The notes under the pieces: generated by a model
The model's input: only the letters and a program-made list of their open reading frames with translations
The model's database searches: none
What the model was told of the DNA's origin: nothing
Part shown: positions 24,085 to 32,921 of the stretch, piece after piece
Layout of the letters: every line of letters begins with the position of its first letter
Position numbering within the stretch: position 1 is the first letter of the stretch
Program-made: the position numbers and the translations under genes
NCBI GenBank assembly: GCA_963205115.1
Contig: CAUJHV010000080.1
Location: 1-64,000 of the forward strand
Source: Pseudomonadota bacterium
GTDB lineage: Bacteria; Pseudomonadota; Gammaproteobacteria; Burkholderiales; Burkholderiaceae_C
Direction of reading: 5' to 3'
DNA: 64,000 bases

Positions 24085-24987
24085 CTAGCTGGCGCCCAGC
24101 AGGGACAGCGTCTGGCGCCCCAGCGGGCTGTGCGGGCGGGTCAGTTCCAGCGCCACGTCGAAGTGGTTGCGGCCGGCCACTTCCAGGCTGTGGCAGGTGG
24201 TGCCGGCATCGCGCAGCAAGGTGCCGAACCCGTGGCTCTGACGCTTGAAGGCATCGGTTTCCACTTCACCCCAGCACAGCACCGTCTGCGGAAAGCCCTG
24301 CAGATCCTCCAGGGCGGGGCTTTGCGCCCGCGCCTGTTCAGCATCCATCCCCAAGGCCTCGTTGATCGAGGTGCCCAGCAGCGGCTCCAGCCAGTAGATG
24401 CCCGACACCAGCACCGCCGCGCGCGGCCGCCAAGCGGGCTGCGCGGGCGTTTGCCAGCCGGACATGCAGGCCATGGCGGCCAGGTGGGCGCCCGCCGAGC
24501 TGCCGGCCACGACGATGCGCTGCTCGTCGATGCCCAAGTGAGCCGCCTGCGCGACCAGCGCCCGCATGGCGCGACGGCATTCGTGGACGATGTCCCCGAC
24601 CCGTGCCGCAGGCGCCAGCGTGTAGTCCAGCGCGCAGTAGGCCACGCCGCGTTCCACGCAATCGGCCGCGCCGAAGAGTGAATCGCGCGCCGACAGTTCC
24701 TGCCAGTAGCCGCCGTGGATGAACACCAGCAACGCGCAGCCGCGGCCGCGCGCCGCGCCAGTGGCGGGCGGCGGCAGGCACAGGTCCGCCCGCTGGGCCG
24801 CGCTGCCGCCGTAGCGGATCTCCAGCCAACGCCCGCCCAGCGACTCGGCGCGTGCGCGGGCCAGCCGGCTCTGGTCCCCGTAGTCGGCGATGAAGGGTTG
24901 GTAGTTGCCGCCGATGCAAGAACTGGGCGAGTACTGCCGCTCGCGCTCGGCGGGGTCTTCGAAAGCGATGGGCGGCTGCATGGGCAT
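24085..24987 (-). CDS. Arylformamidase-like alpha/beta hydrolase
   Basis: 300 residues. LLVFIHGGYWQELSARD carries the HGGYW oxyanion motif of kynurenine formamidases, and VVAGSSAGAHLAAMA holds the nucleophile Ser in GSSAGAH. NHFDVALEL near the C-terminus supplies the catalytic His. Its place directly before kynA and kynU indicates hydrolysis of N-formylkynurenine to kynurenine. It is the serine-hydrolase (animal and yeast type) enzyme, not the metal-dependent cyclase-fold KynB used by many bacteria. The ATG at 24987 overlaps the sulfatase TGA (TGATG), so translation is coupled; a GTG one codon earlier is also possible. Confidence 0.85.
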   Translation of the reverse strand: MPMQPPIAFEDPAERERQYSPSSCIGGNYQPFIADYGDQSRLARARAESLGGRWLEIRYGGSAAQRADLCLPPPATGAARGRGCALLVFIHGGYWQELSARDSLFGAADCVERGVAYCALDYTLAPAARVGDIVHECRRAMRALVAQAAHLGIDEQRIVVAGSSAGAHLAAMACMSGWQTPAQPAWRPRAAVLVSGIYWLEPLLGTSINEALGMDAEQARAQSPALEDLQGFPQTVLCWGEVETDAFKRQSHGFGTLLRDAGTTCHSLEVAGRNHFDVALELTRPHSPLGRQTLSLLGAS

Positions 24988-26327
24988 CACCGTGCGGGCA
25001 TGTGTGCGTCGGTATACGCCAGGGTGATGGTGGCGTCTTCGGGCACGGGCGGCAGCGTCGCGTTCCAGGCCAGCCAGCGCTCGCGCATCTCGGCCAGCCG
25101 CGCGGGCTCACGCGCGGCCAGGTTGGCGCGTTCGCGCGCATCGGCGCGGATGTCGAAGAGGTACTCGTGCGCGTCCACCTTCAGATACTTCCATCGCCCG
25201 GCACGCAGGGCCCGCTGCTGCCGGTGGTTCATGCGCCAGAACATGTCGCGCGGCACACGCTGTGTCGGATCGCGCAGCATGGGCAGCAGCGACACGCCGT
25301 CGATCGGGTGCGAAGGCGCGGGTGTCCCACCGCCGGCGTCCAGCAAGGTGGCCGACCAGTCCATCGTCAGGCAATGCTGGTCGGTGCTGCTGCCGGCCGG
25401 TATCACGCGCGGCCAGCGCGCGATCCACGGCACGCGGATGCCACCTTCGGTGAGGTCCATCTTGCCGCCCACCAGTGGCCAGTTGTCGCTGAAGCGTTCG
25501 CCGCCGTTGTCGCTGGTGAACACGACCAGGGTGTCTTCGCTCAGGCGTTCGGACTCGAGCGCGGCCATCACCTGGCCGATGCCCTCGTCCATGTGGTGGA
25601 TCATGCGCAGATAGGTCTGCACATTGCCGCCTTCCAGGTGCAGCAGGTTGGGCAACTGGCGCGCGACGGCTTCGTCAGCGCGGGTTTCCCAGGGCCAGTG
25701 CGGCGCGGTGTAGTGCAGGCTCAGAAAGAACGGCTGGCCCTCACGCGCCGCGGCGGCGCGGCGGCGCACATACGCAGCGGCGCGTTGCGAGAGCAGGTCG
25801 GTGAGATAGCCCACCTCGTGGTGTTCGACCTCGCCCTCGAAGAGGTCGTGGTCGCCGCGGGACGAGGCGTGGGTGAAGTAGTCCACCCCGCCGGCCAGGA
25901 TGCCGTAGAACTCGTCGTAGCCCGAACGCAGCGGGCCGAAGTCCGGCGGATAACCCAGGTGCCACTTGCCCACCAGTGCGGTGGCGTAGCCGGCATCGCG
26001 CAGACGCGAAGGCAGTGTCGGCCAGTGCGGCGGCAGCCCCAGGCGTGGATCGCCCCGCGAGCGGCTGTTGATCGGTTCTTCCAGCGCACCGCGCAGGCGG
26101 TACTGGTAGCACATGCTCATCAGCGCAAACCGTGTGGGTGAACACACGGGGGCATTGGCGTAGCCTTCGGTGAATCGCAGACCCTGCGCGGCCAGGCGGT
26201 CCAGGTTCGGCGAGACCGCGCCAAACTCGGCCGGACGCCCGCCGTAGCAGCCCAGGTCCGCGTGGCCCAGGTCGTCGGCCACGATGAAGATGATGTTGGG
26301 ACGCGGCTGCGCGCCAGTGTGTGCCAT
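24987..26327 (-). CDS. Type I sulfatase
   Basis: 446 residues. NIIFIVADDLGHADLGCYGG is the N-terminal metal site with paired Asp, and APVCSPTRFALMS contains the C-x-P-x-R signature whose Cys is converted to formylglycine. VGKWHLGY and TSDNGGE follow as further active-site segments. No signal peptide is seen from the ATG at 26327, so it appears cytoplasmic and needs a formylglycine-generating enzyme encoded elsewhere. It is the first gene of the leftward kynurenine operon and is translationally coupled to the arylformamidase. A sulfated aromatic substrate related to tryptophan is therefore suggested. The specificity cannot be read from sequence. Confidence 0.9.
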   Translation of the reverse strand: MAHTGAQPRPNIIFIVADDLGHADLGCYGGRPAEFGAVSPNLDRLAAQGLRFTEGYANAPVCSPTRFALMSMCYQYRLRGALEEPINSRSRGDPRLGLPPHWPTLPSRLRDAGYATALVGKWHLGYPPDFGPLRSGYDEFYGILAGGVDYFTHASSRGDHDLFEGEVEHHEVGYLTDLLSQRAAAYVRRRAAAAREGQPFFLSLHYTAPHWPWETRADEAVARQLPNLLHLEGGNVQTYLRMIHHMDEGIGQVMAALESERLSEDTLVVFTSDNGGERFSDNWPLVGGKMDLTEGGIRVPWIARWPRVIPAGSSTDQHCLTMDWSATLLDAGGGTPAPSHPIDGVSLLPMLRDPTQRVPRDMFWRMNHRQQRALRAGRWKYLKVDAHEYLFDIRADARERANLAAREPARLAEMRERWLAWNATLPPVPEDATITLAYTDAHMPAR

Positions 26328-26538
26328 GGGCGTCAATCCAGGTGACGTGCGACGCACAGGATCACAGGCGCGGCCGCCCGCGTCAAAGTCCGCCGCGCAG
26401 CGTGTGCCGGTCGGCCAGACACAATCGTGCGACACGCACACGTGCCATGAGAACCGCGAACCATCGGCGTACCCTCCAGCCTGCCGCGTACCGGGACCAT
26501 GAACAGCAGGTCAGGCAAGGTAGCACCCGGGTTCGGAG

Positions 26539-26551
26539 TTGTTGAAAACAA
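26539..26551. promoter_or_regulatory. Candidate MarR operator
   Basis: TTGTTGAAAACAA is a perfect 5-3-5 inverted repeat (TTGTT/AACAA) ending three bases before the MarR ATG at 26554. MarR proteins commonly bind such short palindromes near their own start, so autoregulation and control of the divergent sulfatase-kyn operon are possible. Confidence 0.4.
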
Positions 26552-26553
26552 TC

Positions 26554-27072
26554 ATGCCCCTCACCCGTGAAAACCCCGACCCGCTGGCCGATCCCCAGGT
26601 CGTGTCGGACCTGCTGCTCTACCGCATGGCCGTCATCACGCGCAGCACCAGCCTGCCGCTGGTGCGCCTGTTCGAGGGCGAGTTCGGCATCACCCGGCGT
26701 CACTGGCACATGCTGGCCCTGCTGGTGGAGCACGGGGCGATGCCCTCGTCGCGCCTGGCCACCTTGTGCTGGCTGGATCGCCCACGCGTCTCGCGCGCCG
26801 TCTCCGGCCTGATCCAGAAGGGCCTGATCACACGCCAGGCCGGCGCCGGCCGCACCCAGGACCTGATGGTCACCGAGGCGGGCCAGCAGCTTTACGCGCG
26901 AGCCATGCGGCGCGTGGGCGCCTTGAATGCGGAACTGGCGTGCACCCTCAGCCTGGCCGAGCGCCAGTTGCTGGACGGCATGCTCACACGCCTGCAGGCC
27001 CACGTCGCCGCCATCTCCGAGCAGGCCGCACGGGAGACGCCGGCGGCGGGGCGCAACAAGCGGCGCGGTTGA
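26554..27072 (+). CDS. MarR-family transcriptional regulator
   Basis: 172 residues. The winged helix is seen as HWHMLALLVEHGAMPSSRLA, LDRPRVSRAVSGLIQKGLI and the wing RTQDLMVTEAGQQLYARA. Helical dimerisation ends flank it. The ATG at 26554 is chosen, but TTG codons at 26539 and 26542 are in frame and the GGAG site lies between, so the true start is uncertain by four or five residues. It is transcribed away from the sulfatase-kynurenine operon. Bacterial kyn operons are usually under Lrp-type KynR, so a MarR regulator here would be a different solution. MarR proteins usually respond to aromatic acids, which fits kynurenine or anthranilate. Confidence 0.88.
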   Translation: MPLTRENPDPLADPQVVSDLLLYRMAVITRSTSLPLVRLFEGEFGITRRHWHMLALLVEHGAMPSSRLATLCWLDRPRVSRAVSGLIQKGLITRQAGAGRTQDLMVTEAGQQLYARAMRRVGALNAELACTLSLAERQLLDGMLTRLQAHVAAISEQAARETPAAGRNKRRG

Positions 27073-27168
27073 TAGCGAGGCTCGCAGCAGCCATCCCATG
27101 GGCTGCGCGCCGGCGCACTGCACGCGTCACCATTGGCGGTCGCAGGCGAGCCCCCGACGACGGCCCGC

Positions 27169-27945
27169 TCAGCGCCTGACGCTGACCTCCACCCCAGCAT
27201 CACCCCCGAAACGCGCCGACACCACGTCACCCGGCGCCAGCGTCACCGCGCGGCACAGGCCGCCGGTGATGATCACGTCACCCGCCTCCAGCCGCCGCCC
27301 CGTGGCCGACAGCTGCGCGGCCAGCCAGGCCACGCCCGCCAGCGGGTCGCCCGAGGCGGCCGCACCGGTGGCTGTACCCGCAGGTGAACCGTTATGGAAA
27401 AACGCCACGTCCATCTCGGCCAGGCGCTGCGGTGCCACCGACAGCGGCGCGCCCAGCACCACCTGGGCCGCCGAGGAACCATCCGCCGTGTTGTCTTCCA
27501 GCGTGAAGCGGTAGTCGGTGAACACCGAGTCGACCACCTCCAGGCAGCTCAGCACCTGCGACACCGCCGCGGCCACATCGGCCACGCTCACCGGGCCTTC
27601 GAGCGGACGGCCCAGCACCACGGCGATCTCGGGCTCCACCTTGGGCTGGATGAGTGCGGGCGAGACGCTGTCGCCGCTGGCCAGCCGCATCGCATCGGTC
27701 AACGGCCCGAAGTTCGGCGCGGCGATGCCCATCTGCTGGCGCATGGCCAGCGAGGTGTAGCCCAGCTTCCAGCCCACGATGCGCTCGCCACGTGCCAGGC
27801 GCGCAGCGGTCACACGGGACTGGACCGCGTAGGCGTCGTGCAGGCTCAGCGCCTGGCCCTCGGAGATGGCGGCGATGGTGAGCCGCTTGGCGCGCGCGGC
27901 CAGCAGCCGCGTGGCGATGTCGTCGTGGGTGGTGTCGGGGCTCAT
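27169..27945 (-). CDS. 2-keto-4-pentenoate hydratase / oxalocrotonate decarboxylase family protein
   Basis: 258 residues of the FAH-related hydratase fold. Landmarks are VGWKLGYTSLAMRQQMGI, KVEPEIAVVLG (the E-x-E metal ligands), LEVVDSVFTDYRF and DVIITGGLCRAVTLAPGD. Enzymes of this type (MhpD, XylJ, DmpE) add water to 2-hydroxypenta-2,4-dienoate in meta-cleavage pathways, or decarboxylate 4-oxalocrotonate. The ATG at 27945 gives the family length. An ATG at 28017 overlapping the MFS stop (ATGA) would add 24 poorly conserved residues but would couple translation. It is co-directional with and just downstream of the MFS carrier, suggesting import and breakdown of one aromatic or dienoic acid. 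Confidence 0.85.
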   Translation of the reverse strand: MSPDTTHDDIATRLLAARAKRLTIAAISEGQALSLHDAYAVQSRVTAARLARGERIVGWKLGYTSLAMRQQMGIAAPNFGPLTDAMRLASGDSVSPALIQPKVEPEIAVVLGRPLEGPVSVADVAAAVSQVLSCLEVVDSVFTDYRFTLEDNTADGSSAAQVVLGAPLSVAPQRLAEMDVAFFHNGSPAGTATGAAASGDPLAGVAWLAAQLSATGRRLEAGDVIITGGLCRAVTLAPGDVVSARFGGDAGVEVSVRR

Positions 27946-28013
27946 CGTCGGCGATGCTCGGGGCGCAGATGGGCTGCTGTCAACCGGGAACCTACGGGCC
28001 GGCGCGTGGGACT

Positions 28014-29270
28014 TCATGCCGCCGGCCGTGCCGCCGCCTTCAACACATCGGAATACCAGAACGGCGCGGCAGCCAGGAGGATGCAGACCATGGCCAGTAG
28101 GAAAGAAGCCCGGTAGCCGCCAGTGAGGTCATGCAGCGCGCCCGCCAGCAGTGCGCCCAGGCCCGAGCCGATCGACAGGCAGGTGTAGACGGCGCCGTAG
28201 ATGGCGGCCTGCCCCGTACCCGGGAAGAACCGCGCATTGAGGCTGGCCACCAGTGGCCCGCGCGCACCCTGGCTCAAACCGAACAACAGCAGGTAGACCG
28301 CCAGCAGCCCATGCGCGCTGTCGAACGACATCCACAGCAGCACCGCCATGCCGCACAGCGTGCCGCCAAAACTCAGCGTGGCCGCACGCCGGTAGCCGAA
28401 GCGGTCAGCCAGCCAGCCGATGGCCGACACCCCCAGCACCGACAACAGCCCCGCCGTGCCAAACGCGCCGGCGGCCTGCAGCGGTGTGTAGCCGACATCG
28501 ACGAAGTAGGCCACCGACTGCACGATGATGATGAACACACCCACGGCGGTGAAGAACATCACCTGCACCATCAGCCAGAAGCGGCGGTCGCGCAGCGCAT
28601 GCCGCAAGGCCTGCAGGGTCGCGGCCTGGCTCACACGTGTGGCCTGGCGCTCCGGTACGCGGCCGGCGCGGATCACGCCCCAGGGCAGCAGCAAGGACAG
28701 CGGCAGCAGCACCAGCGCCGTGCCACCGATCCAGTGGTAGGCCGAACGCCAGCCCGGCCCGCCAATGAGCATCTGCACCAGCGGCACGATCACTAGCGTG
28801 CCGCAGCCGTAGCCGGCGTAGACCAGGCTGATGGCCGTGCTCAGACGCTGCTCGAACCAGCGGCTGACCAGCGCCGAAGACGGCACCACACCCAATGCCG
28901 ATGCACCGATCCCGCCCAGCAAGCCGATGCACACATAGAAGTGCCACAGTGCACTGGCCTGCCCGGCTAGCCCATAGCCCAGGCCGATCAGTGCCAAGCC
29001 ACTGGCATACAGCACACGCGGCCCGAAACGCTCGAACACCAGACCAGCCAGCGGCGCGGCCAGGCCGCTGACCACCATCAGCGCCGAGTAGACGCTGGTC
29101 ATGTGCGAGCGCGGCCAGCCGAATTCGGCACCCAGGGGCAGCAGGAACACCATGAAGGTATCGCCCACGCCGCGCCCGATGAAGTTGAAGGCGAAGCACA
29201 GCGCCACCACCAGCCACGGCCGTGCCGGTGAGGAACTCGGAGCGAGCCTACCTTCGTGTTTGGTGTGCAT
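28014..29270 (-). CDS. MFS transporter
   Basis: 418 residues with about twelve hydrophobic helices. GRGVGDTFMVFLLPLGAEFG lies in helix 1, and the loop between helices 2 and 3 carries FERFGPRVLYASG, the MFS motif-A region. The layout (six helices, central basic loop at about 195-215, six helices) resembles monocarboxylate or oxalate/formate-type carriers. The ATG at 29270 is used; an upstream in-frame ATG at 29294 falls inside a palindrome and is less likely. The neighbouring hydratase suggests an organic-acid substrate. It diverges from the formate dehydrogenase operon, about 230 bp away. Confidence 0.88.
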   Translation of the reverse strand: MHTKHEGRLAPSSSPARPWLVVALCFAFNFIGRGVGDTFMVFLLPLGAEFGWPRSHMTSVYSALMVVSGLAAPLAGLVFERFGPRVLYASGLALIGLGYGLAGQASALWHFYVCIGLLGGIGASALGVVPSSALVSRWFEQRLSTAISLVYAGYGCGTLVIVPLVQMLIGGPGWRSAYHWIGGTALVLLPLSLLLPWGVIRAGRVPERQATRVSQAATLQALRHALRDRRFWLMVQVMFFTAVGVFIIIVQSVAYFVDVGYTPLQAAGAFGTAGLLSVLGVSAIGWLADRFGYRRAATLSFGGTLCGMAVLLWMSFDSAHGLLAVYLLLFGLSQGARGPLVASLNARFFPGTGQAAIYGAVYTCLSIGSGLGALLAGALHDLTGGYRASFLLAMVCILLAAAPFWYSDVLKAAARPAA

Positions 29271-29293
29271 GCTGCAAAAGTACAAGCCATTCA

Positions 29294-29310
29294 ATGCAAA
29301 GCCATTGCAT
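29294..29310. promoter_or_regulatory. Palindrome upstream of the MFS gene
   Basis: ATGCAAAGCCATTGCAT is a perfect 6-bp inverted repeat (ATGCAA/TTGCAT) around five bases, 24 bp upstream of the MFS start on the minus strand. It is in operator position in the divergent gap with the formate dehydrogenase operon. The cognate regulator is unknown. Confidence 0.4.
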
Positions 29311-29498
29311 CAAACCGCATGGCCGGCACATCGGCATTCGAATCCTGCCACCAGGCCATCCGCCGAGTCGCATGCAATGGGCACATTGGGAGTGATGCTG
29401 TTGGTTACACACGGTCGCCAAGCTGTTAGGCTGCGTGCTCGAGCCATGGCTGCGCAACTGGACCGTTAGCCGCACGACTCGATCCGCTGGAGGCCGCG

Positions 29499-29717
29499 AT
29501 GAGCACCCACACGCTGGATTCGAAGATTGACCGCCGCACCGTCTTCGTCGGTGCCGGCTCCGCGGGGGCCCTGGCGGGCATCGCCGTCCTCATGCCGCCG
29601 CTCGCGCCTCCCCGCGCGGTGGTGTCCTCACAGCCCATTCACCACACGGCGGAAAGTCCTGGCGCCTATCGCCTCACCGACCATGTGCTGCGCTACTACC
29701 GCAGCGCAGGTGTCTGA
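29499..29717 (+). CDS. Formate dehydrogenase region TAT-target peptide
   Basis: 72 residues with a twin-Arg signal: SKIDRRTVFVGAGSAGALAG followed by a hydrophobic run and a tail TDHVLRYYRSAGV. This is the small TAT-target protein repeatedly found at formate dehydrogenase loci. The HVLRYYRSA end is its conserved C-terminus. A strong GGAGG site precedes the ATG. It is the first gene of the operon, about 180 bp before fdhA. Its function is unknown; a role in assembly or membrane placement of the enzyme is inferred from context. Confidence 0.85.
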   Translation: MSTHTLDSKIDRRTVFVGAGSAGALAGIAVLMPPLAPPRAVVSSQPIHHTAESPGAYRLTDHVLRYYRSAGV

Positions 29718-29895
29718 GACCTAGAGCCGCCGCAACGGCCTTGGGCGCGGGGCGCGCCTGAGGCCGGCCCGCCCCGCGATCCAACTGCACACGGCATGCG
29801 TTCGTCATGCCGGGCGCTGTGGGACTGCGCGCGTGGTCATGTGCTGGCGTGACTTGGCAAGGCCCTCTCCCTCCCATCCAACCAGGAGTCGCACC

Positions 29896-32895
29896 ATGTT
29901 GACTCGCAAGATCAGCAGCGCCGCCGCACACGACGGCCACGCGTCATCGGCGCTCGTTGCCAGCCTGGCACGCGGCGTGTCGCGCGCCATTCCCACGATG
30001 GACCGGCGCGCCTTCCTGCGCCGCTCGGGCCTGGGTGCAGGTGTCGGCCTGGCCGCTGCACCGCTGACCCTGGTGCAGCACAGCCAGCCTGCGCAGGCCG
30101 CAGAAGCCCCGGGCGGCGAGGCCCGCGGCAAAGTGGAAACCCGGCGCACCGTGTGCGGCCACTGCTCGGTGGGCTGCGCGATAGACGCGGTGGTGGACAA
30201 CGGCGTGTGGGTGCGCCACGAGCCGGTATTCGACAGCCCCTTGAGCCTGGGCGGCCACTGCGCCAAGGGCGCCGCGGTGCGCGAACACGGCCGCGGCGAA
30301 TTCCGCCTGAAGTACCCGATGAAGCTGGTGGACGGCAAGTACAAGCGCATCAGCTGGGACGTGGCACTGGCCGAGATCAGCAACCAGATGCTGGCGCTGC
30401 GCAAGGAGAGCGGGCCCGACGCGCTCTTCGTCGTCGGCTCGTCCAAGCACAGCAACGAGCAGGCCTACCTGCTGCGCAAGTGGATGTCGCTGTGGGGCAG
30501 CAACAACTGCGACAACCAGGCGCGCATCTGCCACAGCACCACCGTCGCCGGCGTAGCCAACACCTGGGGCTACGGCGCCATGACCAACAGCTACAACGAC
30601 ATGCAGAACTCGAAGGCGGCGCTGTATATCGGCAGCAACGCGGCCGAGGCACACCCGGTGAGCATGGTGCACCTGATGCATGCCAAGGAGGCCGGCTGCA
30701 AGGTCGTCGTCGTGGACCCGCGCTTCACACGCACGGCCGCCAAGGCCGATCAATACGTGCGCATGCGCTCGGGTGGCGACGTCGCCTTCCTCTTCGGCAT
30801 GCTGCACCACATCTTCAAGAACGGCTGGGAGGACAAGAAGTACATCGCCGACCGCGTCTACGGCATGGACAAGGTGCGCGAAGAAGTCCTGGCCAAGTGG
30901 ACACCCGACAAGGTGCTCGACGTCTGCGGCGTGGACGAAGCCAGCTGCCTGCAGGCCGCCCGGACACTGGCCGAGAACCGGCCCAGCACCATCGTGTGGT
31001 GCATGGGGCAGACGCAGCACAGCATCGGCAACGCCATGGTGCGCGCCTCGTGCATCGTGCAGCTGGCGCTCGGCAACGTGGGCGTCAGTGGCGGCGGCGC
31101 CAACATCTTCCGCGGCCACGACAACGTGCAGGGCGCCACCGACATCGGCCCCAACCCCGATTCACTGCCGGGCTACTACGGCTTGTCCGAAGGCTCGTTC
31201 AGGCACTTCGCCGCCACCTGGGGTGTGGACTACGAGTGGATCAAGAAGCAGTACGCCCCCGGCATGATGCACAAGAGCGGCATGACCGTCTCACGCTGGA
31301 TCGACGGCGTGCTGGAGAAAAACGACCTCATCGACCAGCCCAGCAACCTGCGCGCGATGTTCTTCTGGGGCCATGCGCCCAATTCGCAGAGCCGCGGCGT
31401 GGAGATGAAGCGCGCGCTGGACAAGCTGGACCTGCTGGTCGTGGTGGACCCCTTCCCCAGCGCCACGTCGGCCTGGGCCGCCATGCCCTCGGCCGGCGGC
31501 GAGCTCAACCCGCAGCGCGCGGTTTATCTGCTGCCGGCCACCACGGCGTTCGAAACCAGCGGCACCGCCACGGCCTCCAACCGTTCACTGCAATGGCGCG
31601 AGCAGGTCATCGAGCCACTGTGGGAAAGCCGCACCGACGAGATGATCATGTTCCAGCTGGCCGAAAAGCTGGGCTTCGGCAACGAGCTCACGCGCGGTCT
31701 GAAGATGGTGGCCGGCAAGGGCGGCCTGCAGCAACCCGAGCCCGAGTCCATCCTGCGCGAGGTGAACAAGTGCATGTGGACCATCGGCTACACGGGCCAG
31801 AGCCCCGAGCGGCTGAAGGCGCACATGCGCAACATGAATGTCTTCGACGTGAAGACGCTGCGCGCCAAGGGCGGCATAGACAAGGAAACCGGCTACTCGC
31901 TCGACGGTGACTACTTCGGCCTGCCCTGGCCCTGCTGGGGCACGCCCGAGATGAAGCACCCGGGCTCGCCGAACCTCTACGACACGAGCAAGAACGTCAT
32001 GGACGGCGGCGGCAACTTCCGCGCCAATTTTGGCGTGGAGCGCGACGGCGTGCCGCTGCTGGCGGCCGACGGTTCGCACTCGAAGGGCGCGGACCTGACG
32101 ACGGGCTACCCCGAGTTCGACCACATCCTGATGAAGAAGCTGGGATGGTGGCGCGAGCTCACGCCGGACGAACAGCAGAAGGCCGACGGCAAGAACTGGA
32201 AGACCGACCCCACCGGCGCCATCATCCGCGTGGTCATGAAGAACCATGGCTGCTACCCCTTCGGCAATGCCCGGGCGCGCGCGGTGGTGTGGAACTTCCC
32301 GGACCCGATTCCGCTGCACCGCGAACCGCTGTACAGCACACGGGCGGACCTCATCGCCAAGTACCCCACGCACGACGACAAGATGGACTTCTGGCGCATG
32401 CCCACGCTGTTCAAGACCGTGCAGCAGGCCAACAAGGACATCGGCCGCGAGTACCCGCTGACCATGACCTCGGGCCGCCTGGTGGAGTTCGAAGGCGGTG
32501 GCGAAGAGACACGCTCCAACCGCTTCCTGGCCGAGCTGCAACAGGAGATGTTCGTCGAGATCAACCCCAAGGCCGCCAACGACCGCGGCATACGCAACGG
32601 CGACTTCGTCTGGGTGCGAACGCCGGTCATGCAGGCCGTGCCCAGCTTCAAGGGCCTGCGCGTGCGCGCCCAGGTGACCGAGCGCGTGGGGGCGGACACG
32701 GTGTTCCTGCCCTTCCACTTCTCCGGTCGCTGGGGCGGCCAGGACCTGGCGGCCTACTACCCCGACGGCGCCAAGCCCATCGTGCGCGGGGAGTCGGCCA
32801 ACGTGGCCACCACCTACGGCTACGACAGCGTGACCATGATGCAGGAGACCAAGACCACGGTCTGCCAGATCACGCCGGCACCCACCGCCACCTGA
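29896..32895 (+). CDS. fdhA: Formate dehydrogenase catalytic (alpha) subunit, Mo/W-bis-PGD
   Basis: 999 residues. It oxidises formate to CO2 at a molybdenum or tungsten bis-pterin site. A twin-Arg signal (TMDRRAFLRRSGLG, residues 35-48) directs the folded enzyme to the periplasm. CGHCSVGC (87-94) and GGHC bind the N-terminal [4Fe-4S] cluster. Cys212 in ARICHSTTV takes the metal-ligand position held by selenocysteine in E. coli FdnG, so no SECIS element is needed. EVNPKAAN-like and FHFSGRWGG segments belong to the C-terminal pterin-binding domain. The ATG at 29896 has an AGGAG site. It is followed closely by fdhB, and the subunits should form a heterotrimer with fdhC. Confidence 0.95.
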   Translation: MLTRKISSAAAHDGHASSALVASLARGVSRAIPTMDRRAFLRRSGLGAGVGLAAAPLTLVQHSQPAQAAEAPGGEARGKVETRRTVCGHCSVGCAIDAVVDNGVWVRHEPVFDSPLSLGGHCAKGAAVREHGRGEFRLKYPMKLVDGKYKRISWDVALAEISNQMLALRKESGPDALFVVGSSKHSNEQAYLLRKWMSLWGSNNCDNQARICHSTTVAGVANTWGYGAMTNSYNDMQNSKAALYIGSNAAEAHPVSMVHLMHAKEAGCKVVVVDPRFTRTAAKADQYVRMRSGGDVAFLFGMLHHIFKNGWEDKKYIADRVYGMDKVREEVLAKWTPDKVLDVCGVDEASCLQAARTLAENRPSTIVWCMGQTQHSIGNAMVRASCIVQLALGNVGVSGGGANIFRGHDNVQGATDIGPNPDSLPGYYGLSEGSFRHFAATWGVDYEWIKKQYAPGMMHKSGMTVSRWIDGVLEKNDLIDQPSNLRAMFFWGHAPNSQSRGVEMKRALDKLDLLVVVDPFPSATSAWAAMPSAGGELNPQRAVYLLPATTAFETSGTATASNRSLQWREQVIEPLWESRTDEMIMFQLAEKLGFGNELTRGLKMVAGKGGLQQPEPESILREVNKCMWTIGYTGQSPERLKAHMRNMNVFDVKTLRAKGGIDKETGYSLDGDYFGLPWPCWGTPEMKHPGSPNLYDTSKNVMDGGGNFRANFGVERDGVPLLAADGSHSKGADLTTGYPEFDHILMKKLGWWRELTPDEQQKADGKNWKTDPTGAIIRVVMKNHGCYPFGNARARAVVWNFPDPIPLHREPLYSTRADLIAKYPTHDDKMDFWRMPTLFKTVQQANKDIGREYPLTMTSGRLVEFEGGGEETRSNRFLAELQQEMFVEINPKAANDRGIRNGDFVWVRTPVMQAVPSFKGLRVRAQVTERVGADTVFLPFHFSGRWGGQDLAAYYPDGAKPIVRGESANVATTYGYDSVTMMQETKTTVCQITPAPTAT

Positions 32896-32921
32896 CAAAC
32901 AACGACGCAGGAGACCCGACC

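Noticed and set aside
29896-32895. Possible selenocysteine formate dehydrogenase
   Set aside because: The metal-ligand position is an ordinary Cys codon (TGC at 30529-30531) and no in-frame TGA occurs in the alpha subunit.
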